Below are positions 43,916 to 55,900 of a DNA stretch of 64,000 bases, in pieces. Under the pieces are notes generated by a model. It had not been told where the DNA came from, did no database searches, and saw only the letters and a program-made list of their open reading frames with translations. The stretch lies in the NCBI RefSeq assembly GCF_932526225.1, contig NC_064045.1, positions 14,998,442 to 15,062,441 of the forward strand, in the 5' to 3' direction. Origin of the DNA: Nematostella vectensis (Eukaryota; Cnidaria; Anthozoa; Actiniaria; Edwardsiidae). Made by a program: the position numbers and the translations under genes. How positions within the stretch are numbered: position 1 is the first letter of the stretch; every line of letters begins with the position of its first letter.

Positions 43916-46900
43916 ATGGCGGACCCCGACGAGACAGTATTGTCGGATGTGCATGTTTATCTCCCTTTTCAAAGGACAAGACGCGAGAATTGTGGTAAGA
44001 TGGACATTAAACATGTCCCCGTGTGAAAGGACAAGACGCGAGGATTGTGGTAAGATGGACATTAAACATGTCCCCGTGTGAAAGGACAAGACGCGAGGAT
44101 TGTGGTAAGATGGACATTAAACATGTTCCGTGTGTGAAAGGACAAGACGCGAGGATTGTGGTAAGATGGACATTAAACATGTCCCCGTGTGAAAGGACAA
44201 GACGCGAGGATTGTGGTAAGATGGACATTAAACATGTCCCCGTGTGAAAGGACAAGACGCGAGGATTGTGGTAAGATGGACATTAAACATGTCCCCGTGT
44301 GAGACAGAGTACTTAAGTTCCGCAGAGAATTATAACATGCTGTATTCAGGCATTTCTTGACACTACTTTACGACATGGTGGATATCCATCTAGCTCTCCT
44401 CTCCCCTTGTATCCACTTCAGCTGTCATTCTCTGAATGAACTGAATCCTTTCTGGATTTGGACTGTGCTATATTTCAGCTGTGACAAGGTTTTACATCTG
44501 TAGTCCATCAATGAGTTGTGGTGGTGCCTCCACAACAGCACCAATTGCTGGCAAGGAGGGGGGGCACACACCAGGTGATAAACACCTGTCCGTCATAGAG
44601 GGGACTGATTATAGACACCTGTCTGTCATGGAGGGGACTGATGATAGACACCTGTCCGTCATGGGGGTGATGAATGATGCAAGCAATTCACTGCATCCAT
44701 TTGATGATGACGGTGACCTGGTGATACGCCGCAGATGTCCCAAACATTCTGAGTGTTTGGATGTCATCACAATCGGTAAAATACAGAACCTCAACTCTTA
44801 GACAATATCTCGCTTTTTTCCAATTTTTATCTTGTAGTTAACCCTTTCACTCCTGGGTACTTTTGAGCAAAATTGTAAGAAAAACAGACTGAAAAGAGAA
44901 ACTTCCCCCCTCTATTTCAAGTCCAACACTACCAGTTAAGCTAAACTACCGCTGACGCAAGACAGTATGCCTTGAAGTCTCCAACAATGCACTGCGGTGG
45001 CTTTTCTTTCTAGCGACGGCACTGCTACAGTCTATTGCTTACAACAGTTTTGCTTGTAATTTGCTAAAAAATTACAGCTTTTTCACATCTGGAGAGTGCC
45101 TTAGGACATCATAAAGTCTATTTAGGCATAATTAATGCTGTGCTTATAGATGTTTGCACGCTGAGGTTGATTCAATGGGATAATTCCTTGTCTGGGCTTC
45201 ACCAAGTGAGAAAGGAATTTTCTGGTGAATGACCTCATACTCTCCAATGTGGGCCATCTTTGCTACCCAACCTTATTCAAAACCTTATTCTGGGTTCCTT
45301 GGACCTGGAAATGTTTTGTTTGGCTTCAGGGCAAAGAGACTTATAAAAAAACTGTTATGATTCTGGGGAAGGAGATTGTCCGCCTGTCTGTCAAGGTATT
45401 TCCCAGACTCCCATGATGCAGTGCAGGCATGCAAAATAGGCTAAACATGGTGACTCGCTTCTAATGGAGGTTCTAGCATTGATTATTGTGACTGATTGCT
45501 GTAAAATGGGACCTGACGGAGTGCAAAAAAGGTATCTATTTGTGACCTGATCTGTGTTTGCTTGTCGCTATTTGTAGTTCGGAATTTTGTGTCTTTTTTG
45601 GTAAGGAATATTTCTAAGTTTAAGCATTTGTTTATGAATTGGTCAGAAATAAAGGTTGATATTTTGACAAAAGAGTCAATTCTATTACATTGCTTAGATG
45701 CGCCTTTGAAGGTCGTCTATGCCTTGGATGAATCTATGAGTATCCGGGTCTGGTGATGTTTAGTTTGCATTTTTGACGTTTTGGAGTTGGGCCTATATTT
45801 GACAGGCGTCTCAGGGCGTTATGGCAATGAAAGACTTAAGTATCTAAATCTAAATGTCAATTTGCAAAGAAAATTGACTTATCCCACATCATTATCATCA
45901 TCATTCTCATTGTCATAAAGGTGCAAACCTTTCTGGCATTTGATATTACGATATTTATCACACATCTAAAATCGGAAATTAATCAGATATTTCTTCACAG
46001 GGTTCTAGCATACCTGTCAACTCTCTCGCATTAGGCGGGAGTCTCAAGACTTTGGACCCCTTCTCCCGCTCTTCCGTGTACCAAATCTCCCGCTTTTTAG
46101 CAATTTTTATCATTTCCGAAAAATTATTCTATAGAAAATTGTCATTTTGCCTATTTTCTATTATTGAAAATATTTGAAACAATAATTCCTTTGCGTAGCA
46201 CAATTAATCTAACACCCTATTGAGATCAATAAGTGGATTTGTTTGTGAGAGCTTTCTATACTGCAAACGGCTGCAAGGCTAAACCCACCCATCCCCCCAA
46301 AAAATGATATACCCACCCCTCCCCCCAAAATATTCTCAAGCCTTGAGATTTTCAGAGGTTGACAGGTATGTTCTAGTATCAGATATCAGTCGATATTATA
46401 ACAAAGCTCACAAATCTAATTTCTGATATTTATCAGATCTTATACCCTTAGAACTGCTATGTTGAACCTAGAATATTGCATCTCATGACTTGATAATATC
46501 ATATAATATCACAAGATTTACACATAGAAAGTCCATCTAATTACTGATATATATCAGATACTATAACTTTAGAACTGCTGTGTTGAACCTTGATTATTGC
46601 ATCTCACGACTTGATAATATCAGATAATATCACATAGACTCTTTTACAAATGTGACAGTCACAGTAGATTTTGTAGTCGAATATCTGACTAGGGTCCAGC
46701 AGAGAGGACGAAGGAATCTATGTAGATATCTAGTAGATTCTAATAAGATAATCTTCAATAATATCGCAATATCAAGGGGTCCAGCTGAGGAAAGAGGAGT
46801 ATCTAAATAGACATCTAGTACATTCTAAAAAGATAATCTCAGATAATATCGAGGGGTCCAGCAGAAGGAAGGAGAGGATCTAAATAGACATCTAGTAGAT

Positions 46901-49900
46901 TCTAAAAAGATAATCTCAGATAATATCACAATACCAAGGGTCCAGCAGTGTGAAGGAGGGTATCTAAATAGACGTCTAGTAGATTATAATACATCTCCGA
47001 TTATATCACAATATCAAGAGGAGAGGAGAGGAAAGTGGCCAAACCACTATCTGTAATAGCATGTAATTTGAGGAAAACACCGATAATATCCTTATCTCAA
47101 TATCAGAAATCAGTGATAATGTTCGATATCGCGCCTATCTCCTTATTGTCTGACTACTTATAACTTACTAGTTAGAACATAGAAACATCGTGCCCCGTGT
47201 AAACAGCTAAAACACATCAGCCATTATTGCTGGTACCAACTATGCTTTAACCACAAGGCAAAGAATATCTAAGAAGATTATTTAACATCACCTCACAACA
47301 CAGTTTTCATACAGCATCAGTATTGTTGGTGCCAACTCTAATAATAATAATATGCTCAGTTGATCACAAGGCAAAGGAAATCTTAACAGACTTCTTAACA
47401 TCACCTAACAATACAATGTTCATTGGCCTTATATAGTATTACGTCACCTAACAATACAATGTTCATTAGCCTTATATAGTATTACGTCACCTAACAATAC
47501 AATGTTCATTAGCCTTATATAGTATTACGTCACCTAACAAAACAATGTTCATTAGCCTTATATAGTATTTCGTCACCTAACAATACAAAGTTCATTAGCC
47601 TTATATAGTATTGCGTCACCTAACAATACAATGTTCATTAGCCTTATATAGTATTACGTCACCTAACAAAACAATGTTCATTAGCCTTATATAGTATTAC
47701 GTCACCTAACAATACAATGTTCATTAGCCTCATATAGTATTACGTCACCTAACAAAACAATGTTCATTAGCCTTATATAGTGTTACGTCACCTAACAATA
47801 CAATGTTCATTAGCCTTATATAGTATTATGTCACCCAACAATACAATGTTCATTAGCCTTATATAGTATTACGTCACCTAACAATACAAAGTTCATACAA
47901 AGTTCATTAGCCTTATATAGTGTTACGTCACCTAACAATACAAAGTTCATTAGCCTTATATAGTATTACGTCACCTAACAATACAAAGTTCATTAGCCTT
48001 ATATAGTGTTACGTCACCTAACAATACAAAGTTCATTAGCCTTATATAGTGTTACGTCACCTAACAATACAAAGTTCATTAGCCTTATATAGTGTTACGT
48101 CGCCTAACAATACAAAGTGTATTAGCCTTATATAGTGTTACGTCGCCTAAAAATACAAAGTTCATTAGCCTTATATAGTATTACGTCACCTAACAATACA
48201 ATGTTCATTAGCCTTATATAGTATTACGTCACCTAACAATACAAAGTTCATTAGCCTTATATAGTGTTACATCGCCTAACAATACAAAGTTCATTAGCCT
48301 TATATAGTATTACGTCACCTAACAATACAAAGTTCATTAGCCTTATATAGTATTACGTCACCTAACAATACAAAGTTCATTAGCCTTATATAGTGTTACG
48401 TCACCTAACAATACAAAGTTCATTAGCCTTATATAGTGTTACGTCACCTAACAATACAAAGTTCATTAGCCTTATATAGTGTTACGTCGCCTAACAATAC
48501 AAAGTTCATTAGCCTTATATAGTGTTACATCGCCTAACAATACAAAGTTCATTAGCCTTATATAGTATTACGTCACCTAACAATACAAAGTTCATTAGCC
48601 TTATATAGTATTACGTCACCTAACAATACAAAGTTCATTAGCCTTATATAGTATTACGTCACCTAACAATACAAAGTTCATTAGCCTTATATAGTATTAC
48701 GTCACCTAACAATACAAAGTTCATTAGCCTTATATAGTATTATGTCACCTAACAATACAAAGTTCATTAGCCTTATATAGTATTACGTCACCTAACAATA
48801 CAAAGTTCATTAGCCTTATATAGTGTTACGTCACCTAACAATACAATGTTCATTAGCCTTATATAGTATTACATCACCTAACAATACAAAGTTCATTAGC
48901 CTTATATAGTGTTACGTCACCTAACAATACAATGTTCATTAGCGTTATATAGTGTTACTAGGGGCAGGGACTCACAAGCAATTATGGGTGTGTTTGGATG
49001 AGTTTATTTCACCCGTTGCAAGTTGTGATTTATTATGGGTGTGTTTGGATTGAGTTTATTTCACCCGTTGCAAGTTGTGATTTATTATGGGTGTGTTTGG
49101 ATGAGTTTATTTCACCCGTTGCAAGTTGTGATTTATTATGGGTGTGTTTGGATGAGTTTATTTCACCCGTTGCAAGTTGTGATTTATTATGGGTGTGTTT
49201 GGATGAGTTTATTTCACCCGTTGCAAGTTGTGATTTATTATGGGTGTGTTTGGATGAGTTTATTTCACCCGTTGCAAGTTGTGATTTATTATGGGTGTGT
49301 TTGGAGGAATTTATTTCACCCGTTGCAAGTTGTGATTTATATCATTGTAAATAAAACTTTGTTTTTTGTTATTGTTTCAGAGCACAGCCTTTCAACTGTT
49401 CTCAAGGAAGTGGGTTTGCAGGTAAAATGATTCAGCATAACAAACAAGGACATTACTGGCCCTAGGAATAAGTGTAAAAATGAATTCAGTATTGCAAAAA
49501 AGGACAATACTGGATTTAGGAATTGCTTTTGCAATGCTTTTCTGGGATGTCATTTTTAATGGAAATATTGACAACACACGATTCTAAATCTGGGTACTCT
49601 GGCTTAGAAATTAATCCTGTAGCACTTTTGACCAATTTTGCTTTGCTTTAGTCACAAAAGGAGGGGATGTTTTTTTAAAGGGGTAGATATTTTTCCATTT
49701 AAGGGTGGCACTCATTTGAAGCAGATCCCTCGCCTAACAAGCCTTCAAGATTACGGTTATTGTCAATGAGCTGCTGTTACCATGGATGACATGACCCTTG
49801 TGTTGTCGGCAGGTCTGGAGAGGGGCTCTATTGTTATGTGATTTCCTAATTCATAATGAAAGGTAAAAGTACAGTATTCTGGATGCTCTGCACTAGATAA

Positions 49901-52900
49901 GCTTGTGATATACTTGTAGGTTGTATTCTGGATGCTCTGCGCTGGATAAAAAGTGTGCGCTGGATAAAAAGTGTGCGCTGGATAAAAACTGTGCCATGTG
50001 TTTGTAGGTTGTATTCTGGATGCTCTGCGATGGATAAGCCTGCCATGTGTTTGTAGGTTGTATTCTGGATGCTCTCCGCTGGATAAGTGTGCCATGTGTT
50101 TGTAGGTTGTATTCTGGATGCTGTGCGATGGACAATCGTGCCATGTATTTGTAGGTTGAATTCTGGATGCTGTGCGATGGACAAGCGTGCCATGTACTTG
50201 TAGGTTGTATTCTGGATGCTCTGCGCTGGATAAGCATGTCATGTACTTGTAGGTTGTATTCTGGATGCACTGCGCTGGATAAGCATGCCATGTATTTGTA
50301 GGTTGTATTCTGGATGCTCTGCGCTGTATAAGTGTGCCATGTACTTGTAGGTTGTATTCTGGATGCTCTGCGCTGTATAAGTGTGCCATGTACTTGTAGG
50401 TTGTATTCTGGATGCACTGCTATGGATTAGCATGTCATGTACTTGTAGGTTGTATTCTGGATGCTCTGCTATGGATAAGCATGCCATGTATTTGTAGGTT
50501 GTATTCTGGATGCTCTGCGCTGTATAAGTGTGCCATGTACTTGTAGGTTGTATTCTGGATGCACTGCTATGGATTAGCATGTCATGTACTTGTAGGTTGT
50601 ATTCTGGATGCTCTGCTATGGATAAGCATGCCATGTATTTGTAGGTTGTATTCTGGATGCTCTGCACTGGATAAGCATGCCATGTATTTGTAGGTTGTAT
50701 TCTGGATGCACTGCGCTGGAGCTAGGTGCTGGGGTGGGTCTTTGTAGCATTGTCTTAGCAAGGCTTGCTAAGAGAGTCTTCTGTACAGGTATTTGCCTTT
50801 CTGACTATGACATGGTACCTTCACAGAAGGGGTAGGGGGTATTCAAGGTATGGTTCCGTAGGGGAGGGGCCTGTATTCTCATGGAAAGGGGGTGGGGTAT
50901 AACCAGGTATGGTATTTACGGGAGGGGCTTGTATGCACATGGGAGGGGGGTGTGGGGTAGTCAAGGTATGGCACTTTATGGAAGGGGCTTATCATCAATC
51001 AATACAGTTAAACTTTCTAAGTAGGTGCCTGCAGTTTTACTTTTCTTTTAGATGTTGGTGATGATATCTTGAAAAATTGTCTGCAAAATGTTGAGATAAA
51101 TTCTCATTTGTTCAAGAACAAATCAGATACAGGTAAGATACTGGTAACAAATGAATGGTGGGCGGGGCAGCTAGCCTAACAGTGGGCAGCTCAAAACACG
51201 AGCGTAACAGGGTTGCTCAAGGGTCAGGGGGTATCAAGGGTTGCCCAAGTGTCAGGGGGGTATCCAGGGTTGCTCAATGGTCGGGGGGGGTATCCAGGGT
51301 TGCCCAAGGGTCAGGGGGGTGTCCAGGGTTGCTCAAGGGTCGAGGGGGTATCCAGGGTTGCTCAAGGGTCAGAGGGGTATCCAGGGTTGCCCAAGGGTCG
51401 GGGGGTATCCAGGGTTGCCCAAGGGTCGGGGGGGTATCCAGGGTTGCCCAAGGGTCGGGGGGGGGGGTATCCAGGGTTGCTCAAGGGTTGGGGGGGGGAT
51501 ATCCAGGGCTGCTCAAGGGTCAGGGGGTATCCAAGGTTGCCCAAGGGTCAGGGGGGTATCCAGGGTTGCCCAAGGGTCGGGGGGTAATCAGGGTTGCCCA
51601 AGGGTCGGGGGGTATCAAAGGTTCCCCAAAGGTCGGGGGGGTATCCAGGGTTGCCCAAGGGTCGGGGGGGTATCCAGGGTTGCCCAAGGGTCAGGGGGGT
51701 ATCCAGGATTGCTCAAGGGTCCGGGGGTATCAAAGGTTCCCCAAAGGTCGGGGGGGTATCCAGGGTTGCCCAAGGGTCAGGGGGGTATTCAGGGTTGCTC
51801 ATGGGTCAGGGGGGTATCCAGGGTTGCCCAAGGGTCGGGGGGGTATCCAGGGTTGCCCAAGGGTGGGGGGGGGGGAATCAGGGTTGCCCAAGGGTCAGGG
51901 GGGTATCCAATTGCCCAAGGGTCGGGGGGTATCAAAGGTTCCCCAAAGGTCGGGGGGGTATCCAGGGTTGCCCAAGGGTCAGGGGGGTATCCCAGGGTTG
52001 CCCAAGGGTCAGGGGGGTATCCAGGATTGCTCAAGGGTCGGGGGGGTATCCAGGGTTGCCCAAGGGTCGGGGGGGTATCCAGGGTTGCCCAAGGGTCGGG
52101 GGGGTATCCAGGGTTGCCCAAGGGTCAGGGGGGTATCCAGGATTGCTCAAGGGTCCGGGGGTATCCAGGGTTGCCCAAGGGTCGGGGGGGGGGTATCCAG
52201 GGTTGCTCAAGGGTCGGGGGGGTATCCAGGGTTGCCCAAGGGTCGGGGGGGCATCCAGGGTTGCCCAAGTGTCAGGGGGTATCCAGGGTTGTTCAAGTGT
52301 CAGGGGGTATCCAGGGTTGCTCAAGGGTCGGGGGGTATCCAGGGTTGCCCAAGGGTCGGGGGGTATCCAGGGTTGCCCAAGGGTCAGGGGGGTATCCAGG
52401 GTTGCCCAAGGGTCAGGGGGTATCCAGGGTTGCCCAAGGGTCAGGGGGGTATCCAGGGTTGCCCAAGGGTCAGGGGGGTATCCAGGGTTGCTCAAGTGTC
52501 AGGGGGGTATCCAGGGTTGCCCAAGGGTCGGGGGGGTAATCAGGGTTGCCCAAGGGTCGGGGGGGTATCCAGGGTTGCTCAAGGGTCAGGGGGGTATCCA
52601 AGGTTGCTCAAGTGTCAATCGGTTATCCAGGATTGTCAAATGGTCTGTTATCTTTATCATTATGATTGCAGATCCCTATTGCAATCATTATCAGCATCAT
52701 CAACCTGCACAACGAGAATTCTTGCAGGCGCCATTATCAGATTATCAAAAACACAGCAAAACATTCCGAAAACCCCGAGAAGTGTTTTTAAAACTTGCTA
52801 ACTGTGCAAGATATCTAAGTATATCGACAAGCCTGGAGTAAAGGACATGAAATTCTTCTGAAGGGGGTTCTTGATGTGAAGAACAAACAATGTTTGTCTG

Positions 52901-55900
52901 ATGATAGGGAAGATAAATGGAATCAAATTGAAGCATAATTTATGCCTGGAATGGGATATACTTAGGAAGCTTATTTTATTACTTGATTTTTGGCCTTCTG
53001 AGATGTGCCCAATAATAAAAATGAAGATCTAGATTGGGCTGCTTCCATCGAGAAAGTTTAGTAAAGACGTATGGAGACGGGAAACTGATCCGTGTTTTTG
53101 CTTTGACAAAGGAAATGATCGTTTCGCCATGGAACTAAAACTATTTCAACTACATGAAAATTATGAACTAAGCTTTTGAAATACTTAAGTGATTACAAGT
53201 ATCTTAAATAATTATTGTGTTTTTATTTTTAACATCTAAAAAAGTGAATCTAGAAATATTTGGTAAAATAATCTCTAATCTAAGGTAGATTTACTATCGT
53301 CACAAGGTGACAGCTTGTTATTATACATCATATAAATACTATATATTGTTATTAGTTTTAAAATTAATTATTTTTTAAGTATTATTGTTGTTTTTATTAT
53401 TATTGTTATAGATAAGACTGTAAAAGTGCGTAGACTTGACTGGATAAGCACCTGTTTGGAGCAAGGTATGGTAACTTGGCCTTCAAGTTTGTTTCTGTTG
53501 AGAGTGGTACAATAGCTTAGTGGTAGAGTGGTACAATAGTTCAGTCGTATGATAGCTCAGTGGTACAATAGTTCAGTCGTATGATAGCTCAGTGGTACAA
53601 TAGTTCAGTCGTATGATAGCACAGTGGTACAATAGTTCAGTCGTATGATAGCTCAGTGGTACAATAGTTCAGTCGTATGATAGCTCAGTGGTACAATAGC
53701 TCAGTCGTATGATAGCTCAGTTGTACAATAGCTCAGTCGTATGATAACTCAGTGGTACAAAAGCTCAGTCGTATGATAGCTCAGTGGTACAATAGTTCAG
53801 TCGTATGATAGCTCAGTGGTACAAAAGTTCAGTCGTATGATAGCTCAGTGGTACAATAGTTTAGTCGTATGATAGCTCAGTGGTACAATAGCTCAGTCGT
53901 ATGATAGCTCAGTGGTACAATAGCTCAGTCGTATGATAACTCAGTGGTACAATAGCTCAGTCGTATGATAGCTCAGTTGTACAATAGCTCAGTCGTATGA
54001 TAGCTCAGTGGTACAATAGCTCAGTCGTATGATAGCTCAGTGGTACAATAGCTCAGTCGTATGATAGCTCAGTGGTACAATAGCTCAGTCGTATGATAGC
54101 TCAGTGGTACAATAGTTCAGTCGTATGATAGCTCAGTGGTACAATAGTTCAGTCGTATGATAGCTCAGTGGTACAATAGTTCAGTCGTATGATAGCTCAG
54201 TGGTACAATAGCTCAGTCGTATGATAGCTCAGTGGTACAATAGCTCAGTCGTATGATAGCTCAGTGGTACAATAGTTCAGTCGTATGATATGGTACAATA
54301 GCTCAGTCGTATGATAGCTCAGTGGTACAATAGCTCAGTCGTATGATAGCTCAGTGGTACAATAGTTCAGTCGTATGATAGCTCAGTGGTACAATAGCTC
54401 AGTCGTATGATAGCTCAGTGGTACAATAGCTCAGTCGTATGATAGCTCAGTGGTACAATAGCTCAGTCGTATGATAGCTCAGTGGTACAATAGCTCAGTC
54501 GTATGATAGCTCAGTGGTACAATAGCTCAGTCGTATGATAGCTCAGTGGTACAATAGCTCAGTTGTATGATAGCTCAGTGGTACAATAGCTCAGTCGTAT
54601 GATAGCTCAGTGGTACAATAGCTCAGTCGTATGATAGCTCAGTGGTACAATAGCTCAGTTGTATGATAGCTCAGTGGTACAATAGTTCAGTTGTATGATA
54701 GCTCAGTGGTACAATAGCTCAGTGGTACAATAGCTCAGTCGTATGATAGCTCAGTGGTACAATAGTTCAGTGGTACAATAGCTCAGTGGTACAATAGCTC
54801 AGTGGTACAATAGCTCAGTCGTATGATAGCTCAGTGGTACAATAGTTCAGTGGTACAATAGCTCAGTGGTACAATAGCTCAGTGGTACAATAGCTCAGTC
54901 GTATGATAGCTCAGTGGTACAATAGCTCAGTGGTACAATAGCTCAGTGGTACAATAGCTCAGTCGTATGATCGCTCAGTGGTACAATAGCTCAGTGGTAC
55001 AATAGCTCAGTGGTACAATAGCTCAGTTGTACAATAGCTCAGTGGTACAATAGCTCAGTCGTATGATAGCACAGTGGTACAATAGTTCAGTCGTATGATA
55101 GCTCAGTGGTACAATAGTTCAGTCGTATGATAGCTCAGTGGTACAATAGCTCAGTCGTATGATAGCTCAGTGGTACAATAGCTCAGTCGTATGATAGCTC
55201 AGTGGTACAATAGCTCAGTCGTATGATAGCTCAGTGGTACAATAGTTCAGTCGTATGATAGCTCAGTGGTACAATAGCTCAGTGGTACAATAGCTCAGTG
55301 GTACAATAGCTCAGTGGTACAATAGCTCAGTGGTACAATAGCTCAGTGGTACAATAGCTCAGTGGTACAATAGTTCAGTGGTACAATAGCTCAGTGGTAC
55401 AATAGCTCAGTGGTACAATAGCTCAGTCGTATGATAGCTCAGTGGTACAATAGTTCAGTCGTATGATAGCTCAGTGGTACAATAGCTCAGTGGTACAATA
55501 GTTCAGTCGTATGATAGCTCAGTGGTACAATAGTTCAGTCATATGATAGCTCAGTGGTACAATAGCTCAGTGGTACAATAGCTCAGTCGTATGATAGCTC
55601 AGTGGTACAATAGCTCAGTGGTACAATAGCTCAGTGGTACAATAGTTCAGTGGTACAATAGTTCAGTCGTATGATAGCTCAGTGGTACAATAGCTCAGTG
55701 GTACAATAGCTCAGTGGTACAATAGTTCAGTCGTTTGCATGCCCAGTGTTGGAGTGATATGCTTGCTGTCAAATCACAGGAAATATGCGGATTATAAGGT
55801 TACAAAAATTTTATTCGATGAGTTCAATATTCAAAATAAATTTGGGATTCATTTTTGTTTATTTTGTTAAGAAATCGCTGACAAAGTATCCTTATTCCCG

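Noticed and set aside
45225-45756. Two plus-strand frames considered as METTL22 exons
   Set aside because: Exon 2 (ending ITI plus G) joins directly to exon 3 at 49381 to give ITIEHSL, matching the family; these frames have no place in the protein.
49763-50667. Minus-strand frames of 115-208 codons with repeated peptide
   Set aside because: They lie wholly in the 49-bp acceptor array of METTL22.
52671-52741. Possible extra METTL22 exon after an AG at 52670
   Set aside because: Exon 6 joins exon 7 in phase and matches the family without it, and the frame ends in no good donor.
51155-52841. Three overlapping plus-strand frames of 415-548 codons rich in Gly, Val, Arg and Pro
   Set aside because: Same repeat in three frames inside a METTL22 intron; exons on both sides join without it.
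53500-55735. Cluster of tRNA genes
   Set aside because: Only a D-arm/A-box-like phrase is repeated; no acceptor stem, anticodon arm or B box, and the 16-bp period is far too short.
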